A stretch of 64,000 bases of DNA from Olivibacter sitiensis DSM 17696 (GTDB lineage Bacteria > Bacteroidota > Bacteroidia > Sphingobacteriales > Sphingobacteriaceae), in assembly GCF_000427965.1 (NCBI RefSeq), contig NZ_ATZA01000028.1, forward strand, positions 1-64,000, written 5' to 3'. The notes below the pieces were generated by a model. The model made no database searches. It saw only the letters and a program-made list of their open reading frames with translations, and was not told the DNA's origin. The position numbers were made by a program, and so were the translations under genes. This document shows positions 33,906 through 43,800 of this stretch, in pieces; the stretch's first letter is position 1, and each line of letters opens with the position of its first letter.

Positions 33906-34868
33906 TCAACCTTTCCTGAACCGTTTATCTGTGAGCGCATTCAGGAAATTTTCCAGGTCTTCTTTTTCTTGTTCGGTTAGTTCCAGCGGTTGAGATAACA
34001 GAGAGTCCCTGTTGATGGGATTGGGCACCACCTTATCCGGATCGTTGTAATATTCGATGACCTCGCGCAAGGTTTTGAACATGCCATTATGCATATAGGG
34101 AGCTGTCAAAGCCACATTGCGCAGTGGGCCGATCTTGAACTTACCGAGGTCCTCAGGTCTTTTCGTGATGGCAGCACGACCACTGTCCAGCAAGGTCTTG
34201 CCGTCAAACAGGCCGATATTCCTAAACTCGATGTTGTTGAAATTAGGACCGAAATGGCATTGTATGCAGTTAGCCTTGCCGTTAAAAAGGGCAAACCCTC
34301 TTTTGGCCGATTCGCTCACTGCCTTTTCGTTGTCGTTCATCCGCCAATCATCGAAAGGTGTGTTATTGGTTTCCAGAGAACGCTGGAACTCGCCCAAGGC
34401 CTGCGCAAGATTGGTCGCATTGGGAACCTCGTTGAATATCTTTTGGAAAACCTGAACATAAAACGCATTTTGGTTCAGACGTGCCACTGCACTATCTATC
34501 GGTAGGTCCATCTCATCCGGATTGGCAATGGGTATGAGCGCTTGCTCTTCCAAGGTGGCTGCCCGCCCGTCCCAGAAGAAACTGACATCTAGGGCAAGGT
34601 TCATGGCCGATTGAGTATTCCGAGTGCCTTTTCTATCCATCACTCCCAAACTCACGGCACCGGTATCTGCAAAGGCAAATTCCGGCCTGTGACAGGAAGC
34701 ACAGCTTATTTTGCGGGTGGATGACAGGATGGTGTCGGAAAAGAGCATCTCGCCCAAGGCAACCTTGTCCCTAGGCATTTTGGAGACATTGGTGCAGGAA
34801 CGGTTGGCCAGCAAGAGCACAATTGTAAATAAGCTTATGATGACGTACATTTGCTTTTTCATGCTCAT
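33906..34868 (-). CDS. Di-heme cytochrome c peroxidase (CcpA/MauG family)
   Basis: 320-residue periplasmic di-heme protein. Hydrophobic signal segment at 6-25 with a Cys in LANRSC that might be lipidated, first heme CASCH near 57, second heme CIQCH near 205, plus TAPYMHNGMFKTLREV near 270 with the Met/His typical of the family. It would reduce H2O2 with electrons from a cytochrome, or act as a MauG-like oxidase. Its ATG overlaps the TGA of the upstream lipoprotein gene (ATGA), showing translational coupling. Last gene of a four-gene unit below the hybrid regulator. The frame extends to 34919, but the ATGA start is favoured. Confidence 0.9.
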   Translation of the reverse strand: MSMKKQMYVIISLFTIVLLLANRSCTNVSKMPRDKVALGEMLFSDTILSSTRKISCASCHRPEFAFADTGAVSLGVMDRKGTRNTQSAMNLALDVSFFWDGRAATLEEQALIPIANPDEMDLPIDSAVARLNQNAFYVQVFQKIFNEVPNATNLAQALGEFQRSLETNNTPFDDWRMNDNEKAVSESAKRGFALFNGKANCIQCHFGPNFNNIEFRNIGLFDGKTLLDSGRAAITKRPEDLGKFKIGPLRNVALTAPYMHNGMFKTLREVIEYYNDPDKVVPNPINRDSLLSQPLELTEQEKEDLENFLNALTDKRFRKG

Positions 34869-35239
34869 CTTACTCTTTTTAATCCCACTCCGTCCATATC
34901 TTGTTTCCGAGGTGGGCAACTGTCCTCCACAGCTACAAACTGGACAGAATCGGCCGATATGAAATTGACCTTATACGTGGCATAGTAGTCGCTGTTACAG
35001 ATGGGATCCATTGTTTTGAGTGTATCATTGCGGAAAATGGATCTGCCGCTTGAAAACAGCTTTCCATTAACAAAGTAATCGTGGGTACCGTCCTTTCTGA
35101 ACACGAACTGTGCGTCGGCTCCCATACTTTCAAAAACAAGATCCCACTTACCATATAGTATATGTTCAGTTCTGGATTGACAACTTACGAATAATAGAGT
35201 GGCTGCCGTTAGCGAAAAAAACGAGCTTTTCATGACCAT
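34865..35239 (-). CDS. Lipocalin-like lipoprotein, paralogue 3
   Basis: 124 residues with signal peptide and lipobox LLFVSC (Cys about 20). The mature part has LYGKWDLVF, FVFRKDGTHDYFVNGKLFSSG, NDTLKTMDPICNSDYYATYKV and a C-terminal SCPPRKQDMDGVGLKRVR. It shares this order of motifs with the two genes upstream, so the three are tandem copies. The GKW start and short strands suggest a lipocalin-like barrel. Two Cys (PIC, DSC) could form a disulfide, as in paralogue 2. Coupled to the peroxidase gene by an ATGA overlap. Second in-frame ATG at 35233. Confidence 0.8.
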   Translation of the reverse strand: MVMKSSFFSLTAATLLFVSCQSRTEHILYGKWDLVFESMGADAQFVFRKDGTHDYFVNGKLFSSGRSIFRNDTLKTMDPICNSDYYATYKVNFISADSVQFVAVEDSCPPRKQDMDGVGLKRVR

Positions 35240-35242
35240 ATT

Positions 35243-35620
35243 TTAATTTATCCTTACAAACCCTATATTGTCCGTTCCTTCCCTGCGCGCCGTACAGGTA
35301 TCGGCTATCAGACTGAACGTCAGCGAATCCCTCTTGAAAAGCAGCTTGTAGGAGCCCTTGTAATCCACATTGCATATTGGGTCGCTGAAAAACACCGTGT
35401 CGCCCAACAGCTCATAGCTGCCGCTGACGAATGGTTTACCGTCCACTATGCCTTCAAAGCTGCCGTCCGTGCGGAAAAAGGCAACAAATTCAAAGGGCTT
35501 GCCATTGAATACGCCCTTTTCTGACCATTTGCTCCCTAGGATGTCTTTCGGCCCATATTCAGGAGCCGAACAGCTTGCCACAAATAGGCCTAAAACTGCT
35601 ATCAAATACATTGTTTTCAT
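35243..35620 (-). CDS. Lipocalin-like lipoprotein, paralogue 2
   Basis: 125 residues; lipobox FVASC (Cys 17). Mature part: GSKWSEKG, FVAFFRTDGSFEGIVDGKPFVSG, DTVFFSDPICNVDYKGSYKL and DTCTARREGTDNIGFVRIN. It shares the DG..GK.F.SG, DPIC..DY and C-terminal R-rich motifs with paralogue 3, including the same two Cys. Three bases separate its stop from the start of paralogue 3. Predicted periplasmic, membrane-anchored. Function unknown. Confidence 0.8.
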   Translation of the reverse strand: MKTMYLIAVLGLFVASCSAPEYGPKDILGSKWSEKGVFNGKPFEFVAFFRTDGSFEGIVDGKPFVSGSYELLGDTVFFSDPICNVDYKGSYKLLFKRDSLTFSLIADTCTARREGTDNIGFVRIN

Positions 35621-35635
35621 ATCGCATGCTTTATG

Positions 35636-35986
35636 TTAATCTCTAATACGTTCAAAGACATGCCCGTCCATGGCCTTACGCCTCCCGGATACCGTGTCGG
35701 ATACGGCATAAGAAATCACCTTGTCGTCCTCAAACCGAAACGTGTAGATTGCCTTATACGAATCGGGTGTGGGCTCGTTGACAAATAGGGTGTCGCCCGA
35801 CGTTTTGTAATAGCCAGAGGCGAAGGATTTGCCGTTGGAAAAGCCGTCAAATGTGCCATCCTTGCGGAAGTAAACGGTAAAACCTTCGGTTTTCAGGCTT
35901 GCCCACTTGCCCTCAATTTTTTGATCGGGTTGGCTACAGGCAACAGACCACAATACCGTGATAGCCATTACAGAAACTCTTTTCAT
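35636..35986 (-). CDS. Lipocalin-like lipoprotein, paralogue 1
   Basis: 116 residues; lipobox WSVAC (Cys 17). Mature part: IEGKWASLK, VYFRKDGTFDGFSNGKSFASGYY, GDTLFVNEPTPDSYKAIYTF and DTVSGRRKAMDGHVFERIRD. Same motif order as paralogues 2 and 3 but without the Cys pair. First gene of the four-gene unit; its promoter region carries 9-bp direct repeats 21 bp apart (36049-36078) and a TAGCTTTG -7 element. Function unknown. Confidence 0.8.
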   Translation of the reverse strand: MKRVSVMAITVLWSVACSQPDQKIEGKWASLKTEGFTVYFRKDGTFDGFSNGKSFASGYYKTSGDTLFVNEPTPDSYKAIYTFRFEDDKVISYAVSDTVSGRRKAMDGHVFERIRD

Positions 35987-36011
35987 ATTCTTCTTTCATC
36001 TGGTACAGTTG

Positions 36012-36078
36012 CAAAGCTATGGCTGTAGCCCAATAACGGCCTTTGCCATTGTTGCAAATGCTTTTGATTTTGTTGCAA
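36012..36078 (-). promoter_or_regulatory. Promoter with 21-bp-spaced direct repeats below the hybrid regulator
   Basis: On the reverse strand TAGCTTTG (36012-36019) is an exact -7 element; the -33 position is poor. Just upstream, TTGTTGCAA (plus-strand reading) occurs at 36049-36057 and again at 36070-36078, exactly 21 bp apart, roughly at -43 and -64 from the predicted start. A shorter GTTGCAA lies at 36008-36014. Direct repeats two helical turns apart next to a weak -33 are what an AraC-type activator uses, and such a regulator is encoded immediately upstream. Confidence 0.6.
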
Positions 36079-36113
36079 TAGCTAAAAGTAGCCATGAGGC
36101 GGCCTGTATTGAT

Positions 36114-39038
36114 CTATATAGGGACTACTTCACTAGGCGGATAGCCAAAATGTTTTGAAAAACTAGTGGAAAAATTGGCGGGATTGGCATAGCCTACCAT
36201 ATAGCAGACCTCGGCCACGGTGGCCACCTTGTGTTGCAGCAGTTCGTGTGCCCGCTGCATACGGATGGTACGAATCAGTTCGCCCGGGCTTTGGTCCATC
36301 AAGCCTTTCAGCTTGCGGTGTAGCTGGGTACGGCTCAGGCCAATGTCCTTGCCCAGTTGTTCAGGGCCTAATTGGTCATCGTCCAATCTAGTCTCCACAA
36401 CATGCCGCACCCGTTCCAAGAAAATTTTTTCTATGGCAGGCAATGTGGCCGCTTCAGTAAGCCACACGTTACCCTTTCCGTATTTTTCCCTTAACTGCTT
36501 GCGTACACGGATCAGGTTTTCCATCAATGCCAGCAATTCCCTTTTGTCAAATGGCTTGGCGAGGTAGGCATCCGCACCGATCTCTATACCTCGCACCCTG
36601 CTGTCTCGGTCGGTCTTGGCAGTGAGCATGATGATGGGTATATGGCTAGTACGTTCATCCGTTTTAAGGGTATGGCACACCTGGTAGCCATCTTTTTCCG
36701 GCATCATCAGATCGGTGATGACCAATGTGGGAATCTGTTCCAGGGCCGTGTCAATGCCTTTAGCCCCATCGGAAGCCGTTATCACCGTATAGTTTTCTGC
36801 AAGCGAGAACCGGATAAAATGGCGTAGATCGGCATGGTCTTCTACCACAAGTACCACTGGCAGTTCGTCCCTAAGTCCGTCGCTTGGCACACTTGGGTTT
36901 GACGACTGCATCACCCTTTCCTGTTGGGGCGCTGCCGTCATATGTGTGGTTTTCGCCGCTTTGGTATAAGGAAACGAAACCGTGAAGGTAGCGCCTTTAC
37001 CTTCCTTGCTTTCCACGCAGATGCTGCCGCCCAGCAATTCTGTCAACTCCTTGGTAAGCGCCAGCCCGATGCCGGCCCCTTCCTTTGCCCTGGTGTCGGA
37101 AGCATCTACCTGATAGAAACGGTCGAAAACATACGGTAGTTTATCTTGTGGAATCCCTATGCCGGTATCGGCAACGATGATGTCAAAACTATCGTTCTCC
37201 TTTTTGTTCAACGTGATGGCAATACTGCCCTTATGGTCAATGAATTTAATGGCATTGGAAAGTAGGTTCTGTACGATCTTTTCCATTTTGTCCAAATCGC
37301 TTGCTATCCATAGTTCATCTACGTTGGAAGAAAAGAACAGGTCAATCTGTTTCTGCTCGGTCAGCGAATGGTATTGCTGCACGTGCGTGCGCAACCAGTT
37401 GACCATCTCTATCGGTTCTGTTTGGATATCCAATTGGCCGCTTTCCAGTTTGCTCAGATCCAGCAATTGGTTGATAAGTTGCAACAATCGGTCACTGTTC
37501 TGTAGGATGTAACGGGCATACTGTTTCCCTTCTTCGCTATAGGCCTGCTTCAGTAATTCTTTAGCGGGATTGGCAATAAGCGTCAGAGGTGTTTTAAATT
37601 CATGCGTCAGGTTGACAAAAAAACGAGATTTCACGGCATCCATTTCCCGCAGTTTTTCTGCCTGTGCCCTTACCTGCGCCGTGCGTTCCAGCACGGTTTG
37701 CTCCAATCTTTCCGCTTGCTCTTCCATGAACCTTGTCCTTTCCTGTTCCTGTTCCAGCGCCCTGGCGGAAAGTACCTCGTTCTCTTCCAACTGCCTGGCC
37801 AATTTGCGATTGGTATCGGCCACATCTAGGGCAAGGTATATGGAAAACAGCACGGGGATAATCAGCGTAGCAAATCCCATGGCCGTCAAAACCTGCCTCA
37901 AATTGAACCACCCAAAGATATTCATACCCACCACCAGGCTCAGTATGCCCACCACGACCATGCCCACGGCAATCAGCCACAGCCGTTTGTTCCCCTTCCG
38001 GATGGCACCGATGATGGCACGCGCTCCCTCTGCAAATGCCAGTAAGGCAACGGCAGCAGTCATCCAATCCCAAATCCTGGGGCTAGAGTTGGACAGGATG
38101 CTTTCCAAGTGCGAGATACGGTAACCTATCAGGACCAATGAAATGCCCCCAAACAGCCATAGCCGCCACATCGGGAGCTTGCGATAGCTCACACTATATA
38201 AGAGCAGCAATTGCGTCACGTTTACGATAATGGTCATGGCAAAAAAGGCCTTCCATGCAAAAACCTGTATGTAGGGACTGGTGGTTACTATGGTTAAATA
38301 CCGGAAATAAAGTACCGTGGAAGTACTGAGCACAAACAGGCTGTAATAGAGGTTTACTTTATTCTTAGGGTAAAAGACGAACAACAATAAGTGGAGCAAG
38401 ATCAAGATGGCCTGCGCCGCCCCGCTCAGCAATTGGAAATCCATGAAATGCTGATTTTCCTTTCGCTGCACGTTCATGGTATGCATATCACCTGCCCACA
38501 ACTGAAAGCCCACAAAATCTGAAAAGGCGGGTCTGTAATTGCAATAACGAATAGCGATCAGATGCGGCAGTGTATCCGTAATCGCTACCGGAAGAACAGC
38601 ATAGGGATCCCTTTTGGCCACCCAGTCTTTTTCCGACGTGCTAAATGTTCCTATGCCTTCGATTTTTTGCCCATCCCAGTACAGTTCCGATGCGCCATCG
38701 TGGTTGAGGTACAGACCCCAGGTAGCCGTGCTGCTTAAGCTGTCTTTCCTGACCCATAGCCGAAACCAGCCGTAGCCCTTCCATCCTTTGGGCAAATTAT
38801 CGCTCCCGAAATTTGGTTGAAATGTGTCCCAATGACCATCGTCAATATCGGGCTTGGCCCACGATGGGTCATCCCCCGAATGGAAACGCCAAGGATGTTC
38901 ATTGAGGGAAAAGAAACCAGCATCGGCAGGCTTTATCTTTAGCTGCACCGCATCCTGTTGGGCAAATAGCCATGTACCCATGCTGAAAAACAGCCCGGAA
39001 AACAGGATTAATATCTTGATGCCAAGTATCATAGACAT
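36114..39038 (-). CDS. Hybrid two-component regulator: sensor kinase, receiver and AraC domain
   Basis: 974-residue single-protein two-component system. Order: signal segment (10-27), periplasmic jelly-roll/galactose-binding-like domain (about 30-195), seven-helix membrane region of the 7TMR-DISM kind (about 205-400), coiled coil (400-465), HisKA with His in NLTHEFKTPL near 479, HATPase with NAIKF and DTGIGIP, receiver with Asp in VITDLMMPEKDG near 776, and AraC HTH (about 870-974). Lacks the beta-propeller sensor of polysaccharide-type hybrids. The frame opens at a TTG (39071); ATG at 39038 is preferred. It probably controls the lipoprotein-peroxidase unit just downstream. Confidence 0.93.
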   Translation of the reverse strand: MSMILGIKILILFSGLFFSMGTWLFAQQDAVQLKIKPADAGFFSLNEHPWRFHSGDDPSWAKPDIDDGHWDTFQPNFGSDNLPKGWKGYGWFRLWVRKDSLSSTATWGLYLNHDGASELYWDGQKIEGIGTFSTSEKDWVAKRDPYAVLPVAITDTLPHLIAIRYCNYRPAFSDFVGFQLWAGDMHTMNVQRKENQHFMDFQLLSGAAQAILILLHLLLFVFYPKNKVNLYYSLFVLSTSTVLYFRYLTIVTTSPYIQVFAWKAFFAMTIIVNVTQLLLLYSVSYRKLPMWRLWLFGGISLVLIGYRISHLESILSNSSPRIWDWMTAAVALLAFAEGARAIIGAIRKGNKRLWLIAVGMVVVGILSLVVGMNIFGWFNLRQVLTAMGFATLIIPVLFSIYLALDVADTNRKLARQLEENEVLSARALEQEQERTRFMEEQAERLEQTVLERTAQVRAQAEKLREMDAVKSRFFVNLTHEFKTPLTLIANPAKELLKQAYSEEGKQYARYILQNSDRLLQLINQLLDLSKLESGQLDIQTEPIEMVNWLRTHVQQYHSLTEQKQIDLFFSSNVDELWIASDLDKMEKIVQNLLSNAIKFIDHKGSIAITLNKKENDSFDIIVADTGIGIPQDKLPYVFDRFYQVDASDTRAKEGAGIGLALTKELTELLGGSICVESKEGKGATFTVSFPYTKAAKTTHMTAAPQQERVMQSSNPSVPSDGLRDELPVVLVVEDHADLRHFIRFSLAENYTVITASDGAKGIDTALEQIPTLVITDLMMPEKDGYQVCHTLKTDERTSHIPIIMLTAKTDRDSRVRGIEIGADAYLAKPFDKRELLALMENLIRVRKQLREKYGKGNVWLTEAATLPAIEKIFLERVRHVVETRLDDDQLGPEQLGKDIGLSRTQLHRKLKGLMDQSPGELIRTIRMQRAHELLQHKVATVAEVCYMVGYANPANFSTSFSKHFGYPPSEVVPI

Positions 39039-39172
39039 CTGAGCTAAAAGCGGAACACCTTCTCTGCACAAAGAACCACAAAAATTGTCCTACCGAACTA
39101 TCCTCATTGTACATGTCAAGTATAACAAATTAAAAATCAGCAAAAAATACCAAAAAAATGGTATTTTTTGCC

Positions 39173-40597
39173 TTACATCCATCCACCGCCCAAAGAGCGG
39201 TACAGATCGACCATTGCATCCAATTGCGCTTTCTTTATTTCAGCCAATTCCAGTTCACTCTGCAATACGCTTGCCTGTGCCGTAATGACCTCCAGATAAC
39301 TGGCCATACCAGTTTGGAACAATAGATCGGCATGCTGTATTGCTTGTTGCAGTTTAGCCGTCCTGCTGTGGCTGACCTGTTGCCTTTGCTTTAGCTTTTC
39401 GAGCTTCACAAGCGCATCTGAGACTTCGCCGACAGCCGTGAGCATGGATTGCTTGAATTGTATGACCGCATTCTCTTGATCTATCTTCGCCACCTCGTAA
39501 TTTGTTTTCAATCGCTTGCGCAGAAATATGGGCTGTGCCACATTCCCTGCGACCGCACCAAAAAGAGAGGCAGGAATGGAGAACCAATTACTGGCGGAAA
39601 AAGCATTGACACCACCTTGTGCCGTGATGCTCAGCGAAGGATACATGCTCGCTCGTGCAACGTGCGTATAGGCACTTGCTTCCACTACGGCTAGCTCTGC
39701 CTGTTTGACATCCGGCCTCCGGGCAAGCAAGGCCGAAGGCACACCCGCAGTCAAATGCGCTGGAATGGGAATCTCGGCCAACTTGCCGACAACAGGTAAG
39801 GTATCGGGAAATTTTCCGACCAATATATGCAAGGCATTCTCTTGGATATTGATATTTTGTTCAAAGGTGGGGATGAGCGCGGCAGCGGCCAAACGCTGCG
39901 CCTCTGCCTGCTCCAACCCCAAAAGGGTCACATCGCCCACATCATATTGCTCCCTGATGATCGTTAGGGTGCTATCGTTCAAGGCCAAATTTTGCTTGGC
40001 CGTCTTGAGCTGATCATGCAGCATCAGCAAGTTGTAATAGCCCTGTGCTACTTGAGCGATAAGCTGTGTTTGCACGGCTTTTCTAGCTTCCTCTGTTTGC
40101 AGATAAGCCGCCAGTGCTGCCGCTTTTTGTCCGCGTATCTTTCCCCATATATCCGCCTCCCAAGATATGTTCACCGCCGTAGTGAAGTCCTCGATGTGCC
40201 TACTGCCCAAAAATTGATTCAGGCTAAGGCCATTCAAACTATTGTCTGACGGGCGCGATGAATTGGCCGCTATCTGCAAATTGGCTTCGGGATAATTCCC
40301 TGCTTTGGCTTGCCTGAGCTGCCACTGCGCCGTGTTTATGCGATTGACGGCTAACTGCAAATCGTTGTTGTTGGCTATAGCCGAATCAATCAAGTTCAAC
40401 AGCACGGGATCGGTAAAAAAATCGTTCCATGGTATGGAAGCGATACTGGTAGTATCTTCCTGCACATCGTCATCTACGGCATTTCTGTACTGTTGGGGTA
40501 CCGTTTGCAATTGCGCCGTACTGTCCTGAGCTACTTTACAGGCACTTAGAGCAAGCAATGCCAGTAAAATGAATCTATATTTGATTTTTTGTGTCAT
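39173..40597 (-). CDS. RND efflux outer-membrane lipoprotein (NodT/OprM type)
   Basis: 474-residue TolC-fold channel with lipobox LSAC (Cys about 21), two outer membrane efflux repeats (first starting WNDFFTDPVLLNLID near 60, second near 260) and the conserved ARRPDVKQAE in the second repeat. It forms the outer-membrane exit of the drug pump encoded upstream (40857-44054) and adaptor (44061-45212). 259 bases with palindromic repeats separate it from the pump gene. The open frame extends to 40681; ATG at 40597 is chosen for its signal peptide. Confidence 0.93.
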   Translation of the reverse strand: MTQKIKYRFILLALLALSACKVAQDSTAQLQTVPQQYRNAVDDDVQEDTTSIASIPWNDFFTDPVLLNLIDSAIANNNDLQLAVNRINTAQWQLRQAKAGNYPEANLQIAANSSRPSDNSLNGLSLNQFLGSRHIEDFTTAVNISWEADIWGKIRGQKAAALAAYLQTEEARKAVQTQLIAQVAQGYYNLLMLHDQLKTAKQNLALNDSTLTIIREQYDVGDVTLLGLEQAEAQRLAAAALIPTFEQNINIQENALHILVGKFPDTLPVVGKLAEIPIPAHLTAGVPSALLARRPDVKQAELAVVEASAYTHVARASMYPSLSITAQGGVNAFSASNWFSIPASLFGAVAGNVAQPIFLRKRLKTNYEVAKIDQENAVIQFKQSMLTAVGEVSDALVKLEKLKQRQQVSHSRTAKLQQAIQHADLLFQTGMASYLEVITAQASVLQSELELAEIKKAQLDAMVDLYRSLGGGWM

Positions 40598-40856
40598 GTC
40601 TATTTTTTTGTTTATTCTCAATTCCTGGTGTTCTACATCCGCTATTCCACTATCCTTAGTCTGAGCCTTGGCCATGAGCACAAGGGACTAAGAATTGGAC
40701 AATGAAAAGAGTAGTCTGGAGACTACCAAACCATTCACCCAATCCGTAGTCTCCTACGCACGTCCAGCCCGACCTGCCTACCGCAGGCAGACTACGAATA
40801 GTTTTGGTCAATTTTTGTAATTCGTGATTAAATGAAAACAAAACGTCATCTTACTT
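40598..40856. other. Gap inside the RND operon
   Basis: 259 bases between pump and outer-membrane channel. It contains palindromic repeats at 40711-40800 and no gene. The hairpins could lower or stabilise the channel's share of the transcript. Confidence 0.5.
40711..40800. repeat. Palindromic intergenic repeat unit
   Basis: A perfect GTAGTCT/AGACTAC dyad (40711-40726) precedes a larger stem: CGTAGTCT (40745-40752) pairs with AGACTACG (40789-40796), extended by ATTCG-type bases, with an inner CCTGC/GCAGG hairpin (40773-40787). The GC-rich core differs in composition from the surroundings and looks like a dispersed REP-type element; ATTCGTAG also occurs in the hairpin at 3046-3084. Confidence 0.6.
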
Positions 40857-43800
40857 CTAATTCCTAATATCTGCTACGGAAAGCGCCCCCTGATGCTCAC
40901 CGATATTCGACTGGATACCAGTTTTCGGTTTCCTGGCAACTTTCTCCTGCAAGGATTGAAAAACGACAAATAGCACGGGAATAATCAGTAAGCCCAAAAT
41001 CACTCCGCTGAGCATTCCGCCTATGGCACCGATGCTAATGGAGTGGTTGCCCTGCGCCGATGGGCCAGTGGCGCTCACCATAGGTATCATGCCCACTACA
41101 AATGCCAACGAGGTCATGATGATAGGCCTAAGCCTCAGCTGAGCCGCTTCCAATACCGCAGCAATCAGCGTCTTTCCGTTCTTTCGCCGCTGTACCGCAT
41201 ATTCCACTATCAAAATGGCATTTTTTGCCAGTAAGCCAATAAGCATCACCAGTGCTACCTGCACGTAGATATTGTTGGTAATGCCCGTCAGTCCTATAGC
41301 TGCAAACACACCGAATATACCGGTTGGTATGGACAGGATGACCGCCAGCGGCAGGATATAACTCTCATATTGCGCTGCCAACAAAAAGTACACGAAAAGC
41401 AAGCACAGCATAAATATGGCAACGGATTGGCCGCCAGAAGTGATTTCCTCCTTCGTCATCCCGGAAAATTCATGTGCAAAGCCCGTAGGCAAATGCTTTT
41501 GCGATACTTCTTCCACGGCGCGGATGGCATCGCCGGAACTATATCCGGGAGCGGGGATAGCATTGACGCCAATGGAATTGAACAGGTTGTACCGCGATAC
41601 ATTTTCCGGTCCATAGACTCGCTTGAGCTGCACCAAGGTATTGATGGGAACTACATCTCCCAGCTTATTCTTTACGAAGATGCCGTCCATGGCCGCTGGA
41701 TCAGTACGATTGGAAATATCGGCCTGCATCACCACCCTGTAATATTTTCCAAACCGATTGAAATCCGAAGCCTGGGTACTGCCAAAATAGGCTTGCATGG
41801 TCTGCAGGATGTCGCGAGTGCTCACGCCCAACTGCTCGGCTTTCATATCGTCTATTTCGAGTTCAAATTGCGGATAATCGGCCCGAAAAGTGGAAAAAGC
41901 AACTTGTATCTCCTCCCTTTTCATTAATTCGGCAATAAAGTTTTGTCCTATGATATCAAACTTGTCAAGCTGACCACCGGTACGGTCCTGCAATACCATA
42001 TCCAAACCCTCCACGTTGCTGAAACCGGGTACGGTAGGAAAAGTGAAGACGAAGAAATTGGCTCCCTTTATAGCCGAAAGCTTTTGGCTCACCAGATTCA
42101 TGATGTCATTGATGTCCTTCACCTCTCCTCTTTGTTCATGCGGTTTGAGCAAGATAAACGCCACACCCGCCGAAGGGCTAGTGGCTTGCGTCAGGATATT
42201 GAAACCCGAAATCACGTTCAGGGTCTTGGTAAAAGCCAAGGGCTGCAATTGCTGCTCTGCCTCTTTCAGTGCGCTGTTGGTACGATCCAAGGAAGCACCT
42301 ACAGGCATGGAAAGCGAGATGGCAATAAACCCCTGATCTTCCGACGGTATGAATCCGGAGGGCGTTCTCCTTATCATGAAAGTAGTTGCGAGCAGCAATA
42401 ACACCAATGCCGAAAGGCTGAACCACCTATACCGAATGAGGAAACCCAGACTGTGCACGTAGTTGCGCGTCAGCTTGTTGAAACCCGTATTGAAGCCAGT
42501 GAAGAATTTCTCCTTAAAAGTCAACCTCTTCCCTTTTGCCTGTTCGCCATGATGGCCTTCCTTTAGGAACAGGGCACATAGAGCCGGACTAAGTGTCAGC
42601 GCATTGACGGCCGAGAGCACGATGGCGATGGCCAGGGTAAAGGCAAATTGCCGGTAAAACATGCCCGTTGAACCTTCCATGAAACCGACCGGCAGAAATA
42701 CGGCCGACATCACCAAAGTGATGGATATGATGGCACCTGTAATATCGCCCATGGCCGAAACGGTAGCCTCCCTTGGTGGCAAATGCTCGTGTTGCATCTT
42801 GGCATGTACCGCCTCTACAACGACAATGGCATCATCGACCACAATACCGATGGCCAGTACCAATGCAAAGAGCGTAAGCAAGTTGATGGAAAAGCCGAAC
42901 AACTGCATGAAAAAGAAAGTGCCCAGCAATGCCACCGGTACCGCTATGGCTGGAATGAGCGTAGACCTAAAGTCTTGCAAGAAGAGGAAAACGACAAAGA
43001 ACACCAGGATGAAAGCCTCGATGAGCGTGTGCTTCACCTGATCAATGGATTGATCTAGCGCATCTTTCGTATTATAGAGTACCAGGTATTCCACTCCTTT
43101 TGGAAAATCCTTGGAAGCTTTTTCCATAAATTCCTGAATGCCAATCTGTATTTCGTTGGCATTGGAACCCGCCAATTGCATCACACCGATATTCAGGCCC
43201 ACTTTGCCGTCAATTTTGGTATGGCTGGCATAGGTATAGGAACCTAATTCTACACGTGCCACATCTTTCAACCGCAATACAGATCCATCCGCATTGGAAC
43301 GAATGATGATGTTTTCATAATCGTCCGGTTGGTTGAGCTTGCCCTTGTACTTGATGATAAATTCAAAAGCTTCCTGGCTGCTCTCCCCAAATTTGCCGGG
43401 AGCAGCTTCGACATTTTTGTCCTGAATGGCAGCCATGACCTCTGCAGGTGTCAGTTTGTAGCTCGCCATCTGATTGGGATCTAGCCACACCCGCATGGAA
43501 TAATCCTTACTACCACCAAATATGATGGCCTGCCCCACCCCCGGTATTCTTTTCAGTTCTGGGATAATATTGATCTGGGCGTAGTTGGCCATAAAGGTCT
43601 GGTCGTAGGCATCCTCGTCCGTGGCATACAGATCCAGCACCATGATCAGGCTATTTTGTTGCTTGGCGGTAGTAATACCTGCCTGCACGACTTCTGCAGG
43701 CAACTGGCTTGTAGCCTGTGCTACTCTGTTCTGCACGTTAACGGCCGCTTGGTCCGGATCTGTCCCCAATTTGAAATAAACGGATATGGTGAGCGATCCG

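Noticed and set aside
37570-38124. 184-codon forward frame opposite the hybrid regulator
   Set aside because: Antisense shadow of the membrane and coiled-coil region; Ser/Ala-rich product without family.
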